DNA of 64,000 nt from Triglochin maritima (lineage: Eukaryota; Streptophyta; Magnoliopsida; Alismatales; Juncaginaceae): assembly GCA_963682175.1 (NCBI GenBank), contig OY821786.1, positions 20,637,501 through 20,701,500 on the forward strand, given 5' to 3'. Positions 36,005 through 48,500 of this stretch are shown in pieces. Each line of letters opens with the position of its first letter. Within the stretch, counting starts at the first letter, position 1. Under the pieces are notes generated by a model that worked only from the letters and a program-made list of their open reading frames with translations, was not told the origin of the DNA and made no database searches. Position numbers and translations under genes: made by a program.

Positions 36005-37410
36005 TGATTGACATCATTTCATGCTTATATTTGTATCTTAAATCCATTATCTTACACCTAAGCAATGCTACGTGATGAGTTTTATGTTTGAATTTCAGAA
36101 ATAAAGAGGCTTGAAGAGAAGAGCCATGAAAGGACCCAAAAGCAGGACAAATGACTTAATTGTGAGACCTGCGGACTAAGATGAAAGGGAGAAGGACCTG
36201 AACGTAAGACCGAAGGACCTAAGAGGAAAGCAGAAAACTCCACACCATCATGGGGAGTATTTTGGCAATTCGATTCGGGTCGGAGCTCCAACAAGCAAAG
36301 TAGATGCATCCAAGACCAACAAATATATTCAGCAAAGCCCACAACAAGATTCAACTCGATCTGGATCTTGTAGACCGCCAGTTGGCAGTCCAGATGTTCC
36401 TGGATCCGCTGAAACTTCTGGAGCTCGTGTATTAGAGGATGTTTAGGCTATTTTTGGTATCTGTTTAGTCCCACATCGGGGGATCGTCCCGGATTACCTT
36501 TTCTATGGCTATAAATAGAACTCTCCCTCCTCTCATGTATCCCATCCCTCTCTTTGTGGCCATCTTCCCACTAAGGGTGAAGCCTTGAAGCAAAACTCTG
36601 GTGGAGGAATGGCTGCTTGTAATTGAGTGTGTTAATAATAGATGTTTTCATTAGCATGCTATTTCTTGCTTAGTTAATTTCCTTTAATGTGCTTGCTTTG
36701 ATGCTTGTTTTGTTTTATGTCATTTCAGCTTCTTTAATATTTCATGCTTGATTAGTGTAGTTTCATTTCAGTATAATGCTTCATTTTGTTAAATTAGTTA
36801 GTTTAAATATGTGTGAGTAGTTCCATCCCCTTTGGGGGGTGGAGTAGATGTGTGTACATGTTTTGTAGATGGTATGAATGTTAGATATAATTGTTTGTGA
36901 GAAATATTAGTATGCTTGCTTGAATTAATAAGAACTTTACTTGATGGTTTCTGCCATAGTTAGGTACTTCCCATGCTTGTATGTTCTTAATAACAACCTT
37001 GCATTGCTCATATTAGTCACCTAAGTTAGTGTTGTAATTGATAGGTTTTGCCATTAGGTACCTCTTATGCATTAACAAACACTAACTAACTAGAGCTTCT
37101 TGCATGCATTCACCACCACACTTATTTCATGTGCACACACACACACACACTCCACCCCTTAGGGGTTTTCATTTCTGAGTTTTTATCTTCCTCATTAGTT
37201 GTTTAGCCTAGTTTGTTTAGTGATTTCATTTCAGCTTTGCTAGTTTACTAGTTTAGATTAGTGTAGTGTAGTGTAATCCATCTTTCTTCCCTTTCTTTCC
37301 CACTCGCCTTCACACAAACCAAACGTCGACACACCTCCCTGTGGACGACCCATATTTGCCACCGCTTCAACGCGGCCGTGCACTTACGGTTTAAATAAAA
37401 CGATCAATCA
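36005..37410 (+). repeat. Gy-2 3' LTR
   Basis: 1406 bp, TGATTGACATC to GATCAATCA, followed by the TTCCT duplication at 37411-37415. TATA box at 36510-36517. It has one degenerate palindrome (36372-36391) where the 5' LTR has two, which explains most of the 20-bp length difference. Confidence 0.93.
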
Positions 37411-37415
37411 TTCCT

Positions 37416-38484
37416 CAAGGCGAGGCGTGATATCTAACTCGAGATGTAAGATAGGAGGAGCTCCCATGTACTGAATAGCATGCACATCATTGCTCAACTC
37501 GCCCCCGTCATATTCATGATCGGAATCATCCATGATGTAAGCACTTAGATTTTCATGAATCGGGGGTACTCCTTCTATTTCTTGTTCCAAGTCCCAGATA
37601 AGATTAATTTCCATGGGGTCCTCGAAAGATGTCGGCTGCCTCGACATATTGAACACATGGAATGTCGCGGTCAAATTCCCGAACGACAATTTCATGAGTC
37701 CAGTACGACAATTGATCAAGGCATTTGACGTCGCCAAAAATGGTCTACCCAAAATCAATGGAATCTGAGAGTGGGTAGTCTTGATTGGTTCAGTCTCAAG
37801 GACGACAAAGTCAACATAAAATATGAAATCACCAACCTTGATTAGGACATCTTCAATGGCCCCCAATGGGACTTTGATCGAACGATCAACGAATGACAAA
37901 GTTGTTTTCGTAGGCTTGAACTTGCTTAGGCTTAATCGTTGATACACAGAAGCTGGTAAGAGGTTAACTGTCGACCCTAGATCTAGCAAGACATTATTAA
38001 TGCGAGAGTCCCCAATGATACATGAAATTGTTGGACAACCTCGGTCCTTCAATTTTACGTATGTTGGGTTCGAAATGATCGAGCTCACATTAGCCGCCAA
38101 AAAGGCTTTGCCAGGGACGTTGGTTTTCCTCTTAGTCGTACAAAGATCCTTCAGGAATTTTGCATAGGGAGGTATTTGTTGAATCATGTCTAACAAAGGA
38201 ATGTTGACATTCACTTTCTTAAATATCTCCAGCATTTTATCCACACTGTCACTCTGATTCTTAGACAACCTACTAGGATAAGAATCTTTTGGTAGGTATG
38301 TCTTATGCGGAGCCGGAGGTGTTGGTGTATTATTCTCACCCTCGGCCTCTTTCTCACAATCATTCCCACAAAGGGGATGCATAGATGGATTTACTGGCAA
38401 GGAAACGTGGTTGTTGACCTGCTTCCCATTTCTCAGGGTCACAATGACATTAACATAGTCTACAGGTTCTTCCACGTAGTTCAC
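37416..38484 (-). pseudogene. Gy-1 protease, continuing at 18483
   Basis: About 356 codons open on the minus strand. It has the pre-protease block NIPLLDMIQQIPPYAKFLKD, the catalytic LLDLGSTVNLLP, then ILGRPFLATSNALINCRTGL and the linker WDLEQEIEGVPPIHENL. It ends at the Gy-2 insertion, and pol resumes at 18483 with PPTIELKELPKEL. The protein is close to that of Gy-3 but lacks the stop found there after DLE. Protease would process Gag-Pol. Confidence 0.92.
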
Positions 38485-40072
38485 TTGCCCCCCTGCGGTC
38501 TTGAACTTGCATTTTGCATGTTCGAGTGAAGTTGAGCACGGGGGTTAGCCACAGGTTGGCTAGGCAGACTCCCTCTCCCTCTCTCGTGTATAGACTGAGC
38601 CAATTGGCCCATCTAAAGCTCGAGAGATTTGATGGTCTGCTGATTTGAAGTGAGGACTTGACTTGTGGACGACATAAAGATTTTTACAGAGTTCTCAAGT
38701 CCACGAGTTAAGTTCTCAAGCGAATTAAACCGGGTTTCCAAGTTGTTAGAATTTGGGAAACCTGGTGGGCTGGTGTTTTGACTTTGGGGTGGCTGATAAG
38801 ACTGTGAATGCATGGGAGGTTGGTGTGGTCGGTTGTGTGGTCGAGAGAAGTTTGAAGGACCACCTGGGGCATTGTTATGGTTCCATGAAAAATTAGGGTG
38901 GTTCCTCCATCCAGGGTTATATGATGATGAATATGGGTCATTCCTGGATCTATCATAGATGACATTGACATGTTCCATCTCAGGAGGAATGGATGCATAC
39001 TCACCTCCTATATGACCTATCCTACCAAATAGATGACATGTAACTGGACCAGATGCAGACACATGTGACACATCATGCTGGTTTTGGAGCTCAATCGAAT
39101 CCATACGGTGCATTAAGGCCGCCATGCGCGCCTCGGTGGCCGTAGTAGTATCGACGGCAAATACGGCACCCGATCTAGTCGAGTTTGCATTTGCGATCCT
39201 CGCTCCTATGTTAGATGATGCTGGTGGTTCCCTTACACTCTCCCATTGCATGGTTTTCTCAGCGAGGTCTTCTAGGAAAGCCCATGCCTCCCTTTTATCC
39301 TTTCCTAAGAACTCTCCTTGACACATGGACTCAAGGAGTGTTCAGGAAGGGATGTGAAGACCCTCGTGAACAATCTGACACATGCGCCACAACTCGATGC
39401 CATGGTGAGGGCATGAGGATACTAGCTCCTTGAACCTCTCTAAGTATGCATGGAATGATTCAGTCTCATGCTGATAAAACGAATTGATTTCGTTCCTCAG
39501 TTTTTGAGTCTGATGACTTGGAACGTACTTCTTGAGGAATGCATACTGAAACTCATCCCAAGTCCTAAAGGCATTCGTCTGGTTGCTATACAACCACTTC
39601 TGGGCATCATCCTTCAGTGCAAAGGTGACAAGCCTAAGATGGATGGAGTCTGTGCTAAGTTGTTGCAGCTTGATCATAGCACAAACCTCCTCAAATTCCC
39701 TGAGAAAGAGATAGGGGTCACCCTTCCCAGTGAAGTGAGGGAGCATGGAAATAAACCGAGGTTTAACCTCAAAGTGATTCCCATTCTCCTCTGGCAATAC
39801 AATGCATGAGGGTAGAGCGGTACGGCTCGGGTAGCATCGATCATGGAGAGGTATGGGAGCAAGAACAGGTGGACAAGTGGGACAGGTGGGTCCAACAATT
39901 GCTCCTCCTCACTGTAATGAGCAGTCATTGAACCCGGACTGTGTGCGACACGAGAGGAGGGAGGCGTCAAGAAATAAACTACCAAAGCAGGATTGACGAC
40001 ACGCCTCGTCAAACGGCCACTCTCATCTCGTGCCCACACAAGCATGCACAAAGGTGGACACAAACAAACCAA
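38481..40072 (-). pseudogene. Gy-1 gag
   Basis: Same protein as the open Gy-3 gag but broken. A frameshift lies near 39800 after PVPLV. A TGA near 39342 replaces Arg in PSRTLLESM, and a TAG at 38613 replaces Gln after KSLEL. Readable blocks include SMLPHFTGKGDPYLFLREFE, WDEFQYAFLKKYVPSHQTQ and a damaged knuckle (CHLFGRIGHIGGEY), in which two of the zinc ligands are lost (C to F and C to Y). Confidence 0.9.
38487..38493 (-). promoter_or_regulatory. Candidate -1 frameshift heptamer in Gy-1
   Basis: GGGGGGC in gag phase G GGG GGC, followed by AAG TGA, with the protease frame one base back. The arrangement is identical to Gy-3. Confidence 0.5.
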
Positions 40073-41116
40073 ATATTTTTTTTAACAAAGAATGTGCATA
40101 GAGGAGAAAAAGGGAGGAAACAGAAGAAAGAGAGTGACTCAGGAGAGAAGGTAAGAAGTCCTTATGCTACGGCGGGTGGGTACCGGTAGAAGTACACAAG
40201 CAAACAAGGCTCAAACAATCCTAAGGTCGATATAGGTCCTTACAGCTAGATGACGCCTAACTGCGAGGTCACATGGCCTGAACACGCCTCACCTCCCTAC
40301 GACGAGGACCACAAAGCCCAGCAAGTGAGTCAAGATCCGGAGATCTTGTCTCTCCTACAATCGACAGAGTGGGCGACGCCGATCAGGCCATGACGGTCGG
40401 GACCAGATCACTCACCTAATGAGCCCGAAGTCCTTAGGGCCAATGTCTACTTGATTTTAAAATTAGGCTCTTAATTAGTGTGGTTTTTGGGGCGAAGGAA
40501 AGGGTGATGAAATCCCCCACCTTATCTTATATGGGACAACCCCTCCTTAGTAACGTTTTGGAGTCTTAATCTAGCAATCAACTCTTCAAACAAACGCTCA
40601 ACTCACACTTGTTGCAATACAATTCCTATTAAGTAATGAATGTTCATACGAAATGCATGAGTGAGAGTAGGAACTGCGTACCTCACGCCATCACTCAGCA
40701 ACTGAAAGTAAAGCTAAAAATAAAAGACAATCTACGTGCCTAAGTCGAGTACATGATCCAACCTAAAAAAGAAAGAATGCCTAATCTTTTGCTTTAGGTT
40801 TTAGGGTCCAAGTTGCTTAAAGGGAGATTGATTATTAATCTGGGAGCAATCTAATTGTCAGAACATGCAAAATTGAGTCCCATATTTCTAAATCAGTTAT
40901 GGCAATAAGGCAAAGAAATTACAAGGTGAAATGAGATTACCACACCGCGAGTTGGCGGTCTTAGGCCGTTGATTGGCCGTCTTGGAAGTCTCAGGTCGCC
41001 TCCAAACTTCACTAGTTTCTTTCCCTTCTCAGTGTGAGTCTCCTGAAAGAAATAATACTACAACAAAAAAATTAAATCCACCCAAATCGTCCAAACCAGA
41101 GTCTGGACTGACACCT
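40073..41116 (-). other. Gy-1 leader with palindrome pair
   Basis: Non-coding leader, homologous to that of Gy-3. Palindromes in element sense begin at 40981 and 40960, 21 bp apart, the first 135 nt from the primer site. Both are more degenerate than in Gy-3, but stems remain. Confidence 0.72.
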
Positions 41117-41134
41117 CCCCGGCAACGACGCCAA
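41117..41134 (-). other. Primer-binding site of Gy-1
   Basis: In sense TGGCGTCGTTGCCGGGGA, one C-to-T change from the Gy-3 primer site. Confidence 0.85.
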
Positions 41135-41140
41135 AAACTT

Positions 41141-43177
41141 GTTTGTTCGTTTTATATTTAGACTGCAAGTGCACAACCGTCAGTGAAGATGTGGCAAGTA
41201 CGGGTCATCCGTAGGGAGGTGAGCAACCTCTAGCTTGATCTAAATCAGGTGGCAAAAAGGGGAGAAGAGTTGTGGATATGCTAATCTACGTTACACTAAA
41301 CTAGTAAGAAGAACTAAGAAGGAAAAAAACAACTAACGATGCAAACTAAATCAAGAGAGCCTAAAGTGGAAGTGCAAATCAGGAAGAAGGACCCCTGATG
41401 GGTGGAGTGAGTGTACACAAACAAAGAGATGATGAAGAATGCAATCAATAAGAAAAAATGTAGGTTGTATTTTCATGTATAGGAAGTGTCTAATGTTATG
41501 ACAAAACCTATCAATCCCATTACTAACCTAGTTGATTAACATTCACATATAAAAGTTGTTTATTTAATAACCTAAACAAGTGCTTAATCATTTAAACTAC
41601 CGCAAGTGAATGGCGTCGGTGAAGACCCCTAGGGGTGGAGTGTGTGCACACATGTAAAAAGATGGTGAAAAATGCATTCTATAGGCAGAATTGTAGGTAG
41701 TGTTTTGATGCATAGGAAGTGTCTAAAGGTTATGGAAAAACCTATCAATCTATTCACTAACCTAGTTGATAAACATTCATATGCACAAGTTGGTTATTTC
41801 AGAATAAACAAGCATCAGAGGTGTCTAAGATGTGTGGCAAAACTCATCAAGTGTAGTATTCTACTCTAACAAGCAAGCATACATCCACATTTATCAACAC
41901 AATAAAAAAATAAAAAGCATTCATATCCATTTTTAATGCATGTATGAACATCATCTCCATCCCAAAAGGGGAATGGATCTACTTACTACACATTATTCTA
42001 ACAATTAAACTAAAGAAAAAAGGAAACATTCTAACTACTTTAGCCAACAATCAAAAAAATAAAACTAAGCTAAGCATGCATAAAGAAACAACATAGGAAC
42101 AAAACAATGGAAATATTATTTTATTAAATGACTCACATCACTAGCAGCATTCTTCTCCACCTTGAGATTTTGCTCCAAGGCTTACTCCAAGTAGAGAGAA
42201 TACCACCAAGCAATGGGTGATTACAATGAGAGGTGTCTAATATTTGTGGCAAAACCCATCAAGTTACAAGTTCTATCCTAAACAAGCAAGTATACATTTA
42301 TGTTTGTCAACACATTTCATACAAAGCATTCAATTCCATTCTCTTTTGCATGTATAAAACATCAACTCCACCCCCGAAAGGGGATGAAACTACTCACTAC
42401 CCATTACACTAATTATTATACTAAGAAAGAGAACATATTACCTAAATCTACTAAGACTATTGAAATGAAATTAGACTAAGCATGCAATCAACATAAAAGA
42501 AGCAACATAACAAAGAAACTTTTATTTATTTTGGACTCACAATACAAGTAGCATCTTCCTACTTCAGTATTTGCTCCAAGACTCCACTTCAAGTAGGAAA
42601 AATAGCCACCAAGTATGTAGTGATTACAATGGAAGGTGAAGAGTTCTATTTATAGCCATAGAAAAAGGTAATCCGGGACAATCCCCCGGTATGGGACAAA
42701 ACATATACCATAAATAGACTAAATACACTCTAATACACGACCCGACTAAACCGCATCGGATCTAGAGCAACCCAGACCGCCAATCAACGGTTCCAGACAG
42801 CCAATTGGCGGTTTACAGGGTTTGGATCACGTTGGGCTTTCGTGTGAGCTTTTCTGAATGACTTTGCTTATGCTTGATGCATCTAATTCGGTTGCTGGAG
42901 CTCCGACCCGAATAGAATTGCCAAAATACTCCCCATGATGGTGTGGAGTTTCTTTATTTGGTCATTGGTCCTTTGGTTTTGCATTCGGGTCCCTCTCTCT
43001 TGCATCTTAGTCCACAAGTCTCTCAAATCAGTTTTTTTCCTGCTTTTAGGTCATTTTATGCTTCTCTTCAAACCTATTTATTCCTGAAACTCAAACATAA
43101 GACTCGTTATGTAGCATTGTTTAGGTGAAAGATAATGGATATAAGACACAAATGAATGCATGAAATGATGTCAATCA
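41141..43177 (-). repeat. Gy-1 5' LTR, enlarged by two internal tandem duplications
   Basis: 2037 bp, plus-strand TGTTTGTTCG...GATGTCAATCA. It is about 640 bp longer than the Gy-3 LTR. Two tandem duplications account for this: about 233 bp (41395-41627 and 41628-41815) and about 405 bp (41816-42220 and 42221-42631). The copies have diverged from each other. Two palindromes start at 42775 and 42796. Confidence 0.8.
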
Positions 43178-44099
43178 GATATATAGTTATCCGGTCAAAG
43201 ATTATTTGAGAATCCCACATTGTACTGTTGGTGCGTCCAAACACAATAGGGATTCTGCAGAATATGGGTTGCGTGAGAATCCAGATTCCCTTTTTTAAAG
43301 ACGAATGGAAAAATTGTTGGGGCGAGATTCACAACTTCTGCACAGTTATTACGAAATTTACTTGTGTAATTAGCCTCAGCTATCGACGTTATTACATGAA
43401 ATGTCATTGATGTTTTATGATTCTACCCCCAACAAATGTTGAAATCCCAACCCATATCCCTGTAATAATTTCAAAAGGAATCCTCATCCTCTTCCACGTT
43501 CCCCTTCGTTCCCCGATACACTCTTCTGCTATTTCTAATTTTGTTGTTGCTGCCTCGACCAATCTAGCGCCAAGTTCGTGACCGACGTCGTAGTGGAAGA
43601 TTGTCTGAACGTCAGCTTGGTCGAGGTACGTCGTTCCCTACTAGTTGTCTGAACTAATGTTGATTTCATTGTAAGGTTTACAACTATTATGCCTCTTTCT
43701 TGTTTTTTTCTTCTTCGCATGTCCAATTTGGTTACATACCAAGGTTTTGGTTGATCTTACCTTTTCTACATGTCAACTGGGTTTATAAGCTTGATATTAA
43801 TTCCCTGTGCATACCCAACAAAACTACTACTCAGAACCCAACCTCAAACCAATGATGGTTCCCAGAAAATCCAATGGTTGTGCTGACAAATATACACCCC
43901 ATTGCCTGTTTAATTTTAGACGTTCCTTCTGAATTTTAGGGACTGCTAATCGTTGTCTTCTAGTGTCAATTTATTGCTTTAGGGGATGTTAATTGGGTTC
44001 TCATGCTGAATTTCTTGCTCTTCAATATCCAGACATGAACACAAATAACATTATGCAACTCTTGGAGGAAGATGAGGAGAAGAACGAACTAAACCTAAC
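43178..44099. other. Unassigned sequence between Gy-1 and an integrase fragment
   Basis: About 920 bp not repeated elsewhere in the window. A stretch near 43490-43630 is C/T-rich like a plant 5' leader, but I see no reading frame or splice pattern worth calling. Confidence 0.45.
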
Positions 44100-45020
44100 C
44101 TAAACATGAATTCTCAATCATTCATATGATTGACTGTGAGGGAGGTTCATGAAGGATCATGACCTCTTGGATTTCAGTTGGTGCCTCCTCCAAGTAAGGT
44201 TAGAGGTGTTGTCCACGTCCCAATTCCTTGGGTTATCGATCGCTTCGTAAAGAAATATGGTATGCACAATAAATGGGTTGGACCAGCGACTACGAGGCTT
44301 ACCCACAAACATATGAAGTTAAGAGTTGTAGAGCAGCACTTTCTACCCGATCGAAAACACTTTTTGCATAATCAAGCGATCATGAAACATTTTGGCTCGG
44401 GACTTATGAATTTTGGCATTTTCATATGCATCATTACGTAGCTCTTCCAACTCCACGATGTCGAGCTTACGTTGCACCCCTGCTTGATCAAGATCCATAT
44501 TCAGGTTCTTGAACACCCAGAAAGCACAGTGCCCAAGCTCAACAGGTAGATGGCAAGCCTTGTCATACAATACTCGATAGAGGACATACCTAAATTGGTC
44601 TTATACACGGTGCAGAAAGCCCACAACGGGTCATTCAGCTTAGTAGACCAATCCTTCAGTGAGGAATTAACCGTCTTCTCAAGGATTTGCTTTAATTGAT
44701 GGTTGAAAATTTCTACATGCCCACTAGTTCGAAGATAATATGGGGTCGCAAGTTATGGGTGATCGAATACTTCCCCATAAGTGCTTCAAATGAGCGATTA
44801 CAGAAGTGAGTGCTCCAGTCACTAATTATGTTACGAGGTGTACCAAATCGTACGTAAAATGTCCCTTAAAAATTTGGTGACAACTTTGTTGTCATTGGTC
44901 TTAGTGGTGACAGACTCAACCCACTTAGACACATAGTCAACAACCACCAAAATATAAATATTCCCAAAAGAGTTTGGGAAGGGACCCACGAAGTCGATGC
45001 CCCATACATCGAAGATATCT
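44100..45020 (-). pseudogene. Isolated Athila-like integrase fragment
   Basis: The minus strand matches Gy-2 integrase from the [14 protein letters not shown] region (about 45000) through CHLPVELGHCAFW and [16 protein letters not shown] to the C-terminal tail near 44100. Many frameshifts are present and no flanking LTR is attached. It is probably the residue of another element truncated on both sides. Confidence 0.85.
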
Positions 45021-45361
45021 AGTGAAATTAAATCTAACTAAAATAAACTAATTTTAATAAATAAATTAAAAAATTAACAAATGCAAACGAAAATAGGTGT
45101 CAGTGTGCCGTGAAATCAGACGAATCGTGCAATCTGCCTGTAGTTTTAGGCTTTTAATCAAACTCGACCCGCTTCCAACACAATTAGAGAGAACTTAGTG
45201 AAAGATTGAAGAGCTTAAGAAAGAAGATTTAAAGAGATAGAGAAGATTTGGTGTGAATAAAATGAATTGAATGGGAGGTTAATTTAGATTTTTGTAATGA
45301 CATTTTTGTAATTTTTTAAAAATAAATTAAAAAAACCAACGACTATATAGCCGTTCCCAAC
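45021..45361. other. Left part of a hAT-like repeat
   Basis: AT-rich DNA leading into AAAACCAACGACTATATAG and CCGTT at 45336-45355. Its inverted partner begins at 49168. CCAACGGCTATATAGCCGTTGG-like dyads next to GGCCCG-rich DNA are common in plant hAT elements. I did not find the outer termini. Confidence 0.35.
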
Positions 45362-45531
45362 CACTAGTGCAGAAAAGTCCATATACGTCGGATATACAGG
45401 GGTATATGCGATGACTTTTGGCAGTCCAACGACTGTCGTATATGTTCCCGACGCCTATGCCCTGGTGTACAGATGTTGGCTTATACGACCGACGTTTATA
45501 CCCTGTATAGATGTCGGCTATATAAGGTAGC

Positions 45532-48500
45532 TGACGTGTTCATTTTAAATGCCGCAAGCGCACAACGTTGGTGAAGACGTGACGAATACAAGTCGATCCA
45601 CAGGGAGGTGTGTCGACTCTGGTTCGTTCGAAGGCAAGTGGAAAAATAGGGGAGAAAAAGTTGATTACGTTAAACTAAACTAGTGATTGAACGTTTTATA
45701 ATTAACCGCAAGTGCACGACCGCGTTGAAGCTGTGGCAAATACGGGTCGATCCATACGGAAGTGTATCGACTTTCGTTTGTTCAAAGGCGAGTGAGAAAA
45801 AATGAGAGAAATGAGTTATGATCAAACTACACTAAAATGCAAAAGGAAATGGAAAATAAGCAATAAAAATAAATTCCATCGGGGGTAGAGAAAGAATGTG
45901 AATACAAAGATATGTGTATGTGTGTGTTCAATTATGCTCATCACAACATGTAGTGCATCAAAAACATAAAATTAAATCCAACTTTGCCTCCATATGAAAT
46001 AAGATAACACAATATCATTAAACAATAATTAGAATGAAGCAAAATGAACTCATGTATAAAGACCAAACTCCACATGCCTCCACATGAAATAAGATAACAC
46101 AATATCATTAAAACATACAAGACATTATCAAGGTAAGGGCAATAAAAGCACATGCAACTACAAGCCATGTTTCCTTTATCAACTCCATCCTTATCCTCAC
46201 CTCATCATTCCCCATAAAATAGGTCCACTAGTCTAAGCATATGCCAACCTTCATTCAAGAGCATTAGCATATCAAATACAAGAGTGAAATCCCATTAGAT
46301 GGTTATGGAAATCATATAAGGCTCAAAGGATTAAGATAACACACACCCGATACATCACATTATTCTCCACCCCCCAAATGGGGATGAAACTATTCACTAA
46401 TCATCACACTGCAACCTACATTAACAAAATGAAACATTCTATGAAAGGAAATTAAACTAAGCAAGCAAGAAATATTAAAGAAGCCAATTGAAAGGAAATA
46501 AAACTAAAGAAGCATGCAAGAATTAAAAGACAAGACAATATTGAAAGAAACTAAGAAAAAATATTTTATTAACATGACTCACATTGCAAGTGGCATTCTT
46601 CTCCAACTTGAGTTTTTTCTTCAGGGCTTTTACTCCAAGTAGAGAGAATACCACTAAGCAATGGGTGAATACAAAAGGGGATGAAGAGTTCTATATATAG
46701 GCATGGAAAAAGGTAATCCGGGACAATCCCCCGTTATGGGACTAAAACGCATACCATAAATGGACTACATACAACCTAATACATGACCTGACAAAGTTTT
46801 ATCGGATCCAGACCAAAACAGACTACCAAACAGCGGTCTTGGACCGCCAATTGGCGGTCTATATTGTTTGGATGCGACCTGGTTTTGGAGTGTGGTTGTC
46901 TGACTTGTTTTCTTCATGTTTGATGCATCCAAGTCGGTTGCTGGAGCTCAAGCCTGAATCGAATTGCCAAAATACTCATCATGATAGTGTGGAGTTCCTT
47001 CTTTTTCTCAATGACCCTTTGGTTTACATTCAGGTCCCTCTCTTGTTCATCTTAGTCCATAAGTCTTGTAACTTAGTCATTTTTCTTGTTTTAGGTCCTT
47101 TTATGCATCTTCTCCTCAATCATGTTTATTCCTGAAACTCAAACATAAAACTCATTACGTAGCATTATTTAGGTTCAAGATAATGGATATAAGACACAAA
47201 TATATGCATGATATGATGTCAATCAACTAGTAAGAACAAACAAGGAAATGAAAGCACGCAACAATGAAACTAAACTAACTAAGAGAACAAGCTGGAATTC
47301 AGGAATGGAGACCCCTAAGGGGTGGAGTGTGTGCACATGAAGTGAAATAAGTGATGAATGACGCATGTAAGCATGTATGTGTGTGTGTCTTCATGCATAG
47401 TAAGTGTCTAAAGATTTGGCAAAACCTATCAATCCATTCACACAATGTATCAGTAATTACTACTTGATTAGCACAAGACTAGGCTCAGCATGAGAAGTCT
47501 CTAAAGATATAAAAGATTCATTAAAAACTATGAAGAGCAAAGCTAAGCATGAGAGGTGTCTAAATCTTATAGCACAACCCATTAAAACAAAGTTTCTTCA
47601 ATCAATCAAGCAAGCAAACACAAATACAAACACATAACTAACATGTAGCATATTCAACAGGAAATTTCAATCAATAAACATGAGAAAACTAAGCATGGAA
47701 TGTGTCTAAATCTTATAACAAAATCCATCAAAAATCCCCCAACATGTAGATGATTAAAACACCATCGGTGAACATATAAACATGCAAGTCTACATAATCG
47801 AAAATTCAATAAATATCTAAACTTCACAACATATATGTACATAATCTCCACCCCCCAAAGGGGGATGGAACTACTCACTACTAATTAAGAAAAGAAGACA
47901 AAATGAAATTAAACAAAGCATGCAGGAATTAAAAGAGAAGACACATTAAAATATACTAAGAAAAATTATTTTATTTACATGACTCACATTACAAATAACA
48001 TTCTTCTCCACTTGAATTTTGCTCCGAGCCTTACTCGAAGTAGAGAGAATGCCACCAAACAATGAGTAATTATAACAGAGGAATAAGAGTTCTATTTATA
48101 GTTATGGAAAAAAGTAATCGAGGACAATCCCCAGATGTGGGACTAATGAAATTTCTACAAATGAATACAAACAACATATTACACAATCGCGAGAAGCCGG
48201 GTCGGATCCTGAGCATTATGGACCACCAATTGGCTGTCTAGGACTGTCAATTAATGGTCACCTTTCGTCGGATTCGATCCAGTTTTGGTTGGCTTATTTA
48301 TTGCTTCAATTCTCCACGTATAGTGCACCCGAATTTGCTATTTGAGTCTAGACCCGAATCTAATTGCCAAAATGCTCATCATGATGGTGTGAAGTTTCTC
48401 GATTTACTTATTGGTCCTTTTGGTTTATATCCGGGTCCTTCCCTCTTGCATATCATTCCATAAGTCTCATAAATTAGTCATTTTTCTTGCATTCAGGTCT

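Larger units (their letters stand above)
18484..37410 (+). mobile_element. Gy-2: Athila-like Ty3/gypsy element inserted in Gy-1
   Basis: Two LTRs (18484-19909 and 36005-37410) are bounded by TGATTGA and TCAATCA. A TTCCT duplication, a tRNA-Asp-type primer site, gag, protease, RT, RNase H, integrase, and a polypurine tract at 35989-36004 complete it. Protease is split by Gy-3. Gag contains a foreign 0.9 kb pol fragment. Multiple TGG-to-TGA-type stops disable pol. The two LTRs differ by several percent where I compared them by eye, so the insertion is not recent. Its sequence is a different subfamily from Gy-1 and Gy-3. Confidence 0.93.
8338..43177 (-). mobile_element. Gy-1: outermost Athila-like Ty3/gypsy element, nested and interrupted
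   Basis: On the minus strand the parts occur in element order: 5' LTR 41141-43177, tRNA-Asp-type primer site 41117-41134, gag 38481-40072, protease 37416-38484, RT-RNase H 16851-18483, integrase 15938-16850, an ORF in the env position near 11321, a 3' untranslated tail and a truncated 3' LTR 8338-9014. It is split by Gy-2 (18484-37410) and by Co-2 (11770-15937). The residues flanking Gy-2 rejoin in frame across one TTCCT. Several nonsense and frameshift changes show it is old. The left LTR is truncated, so its target duplication cannot be checked. Confidence 0.85.
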
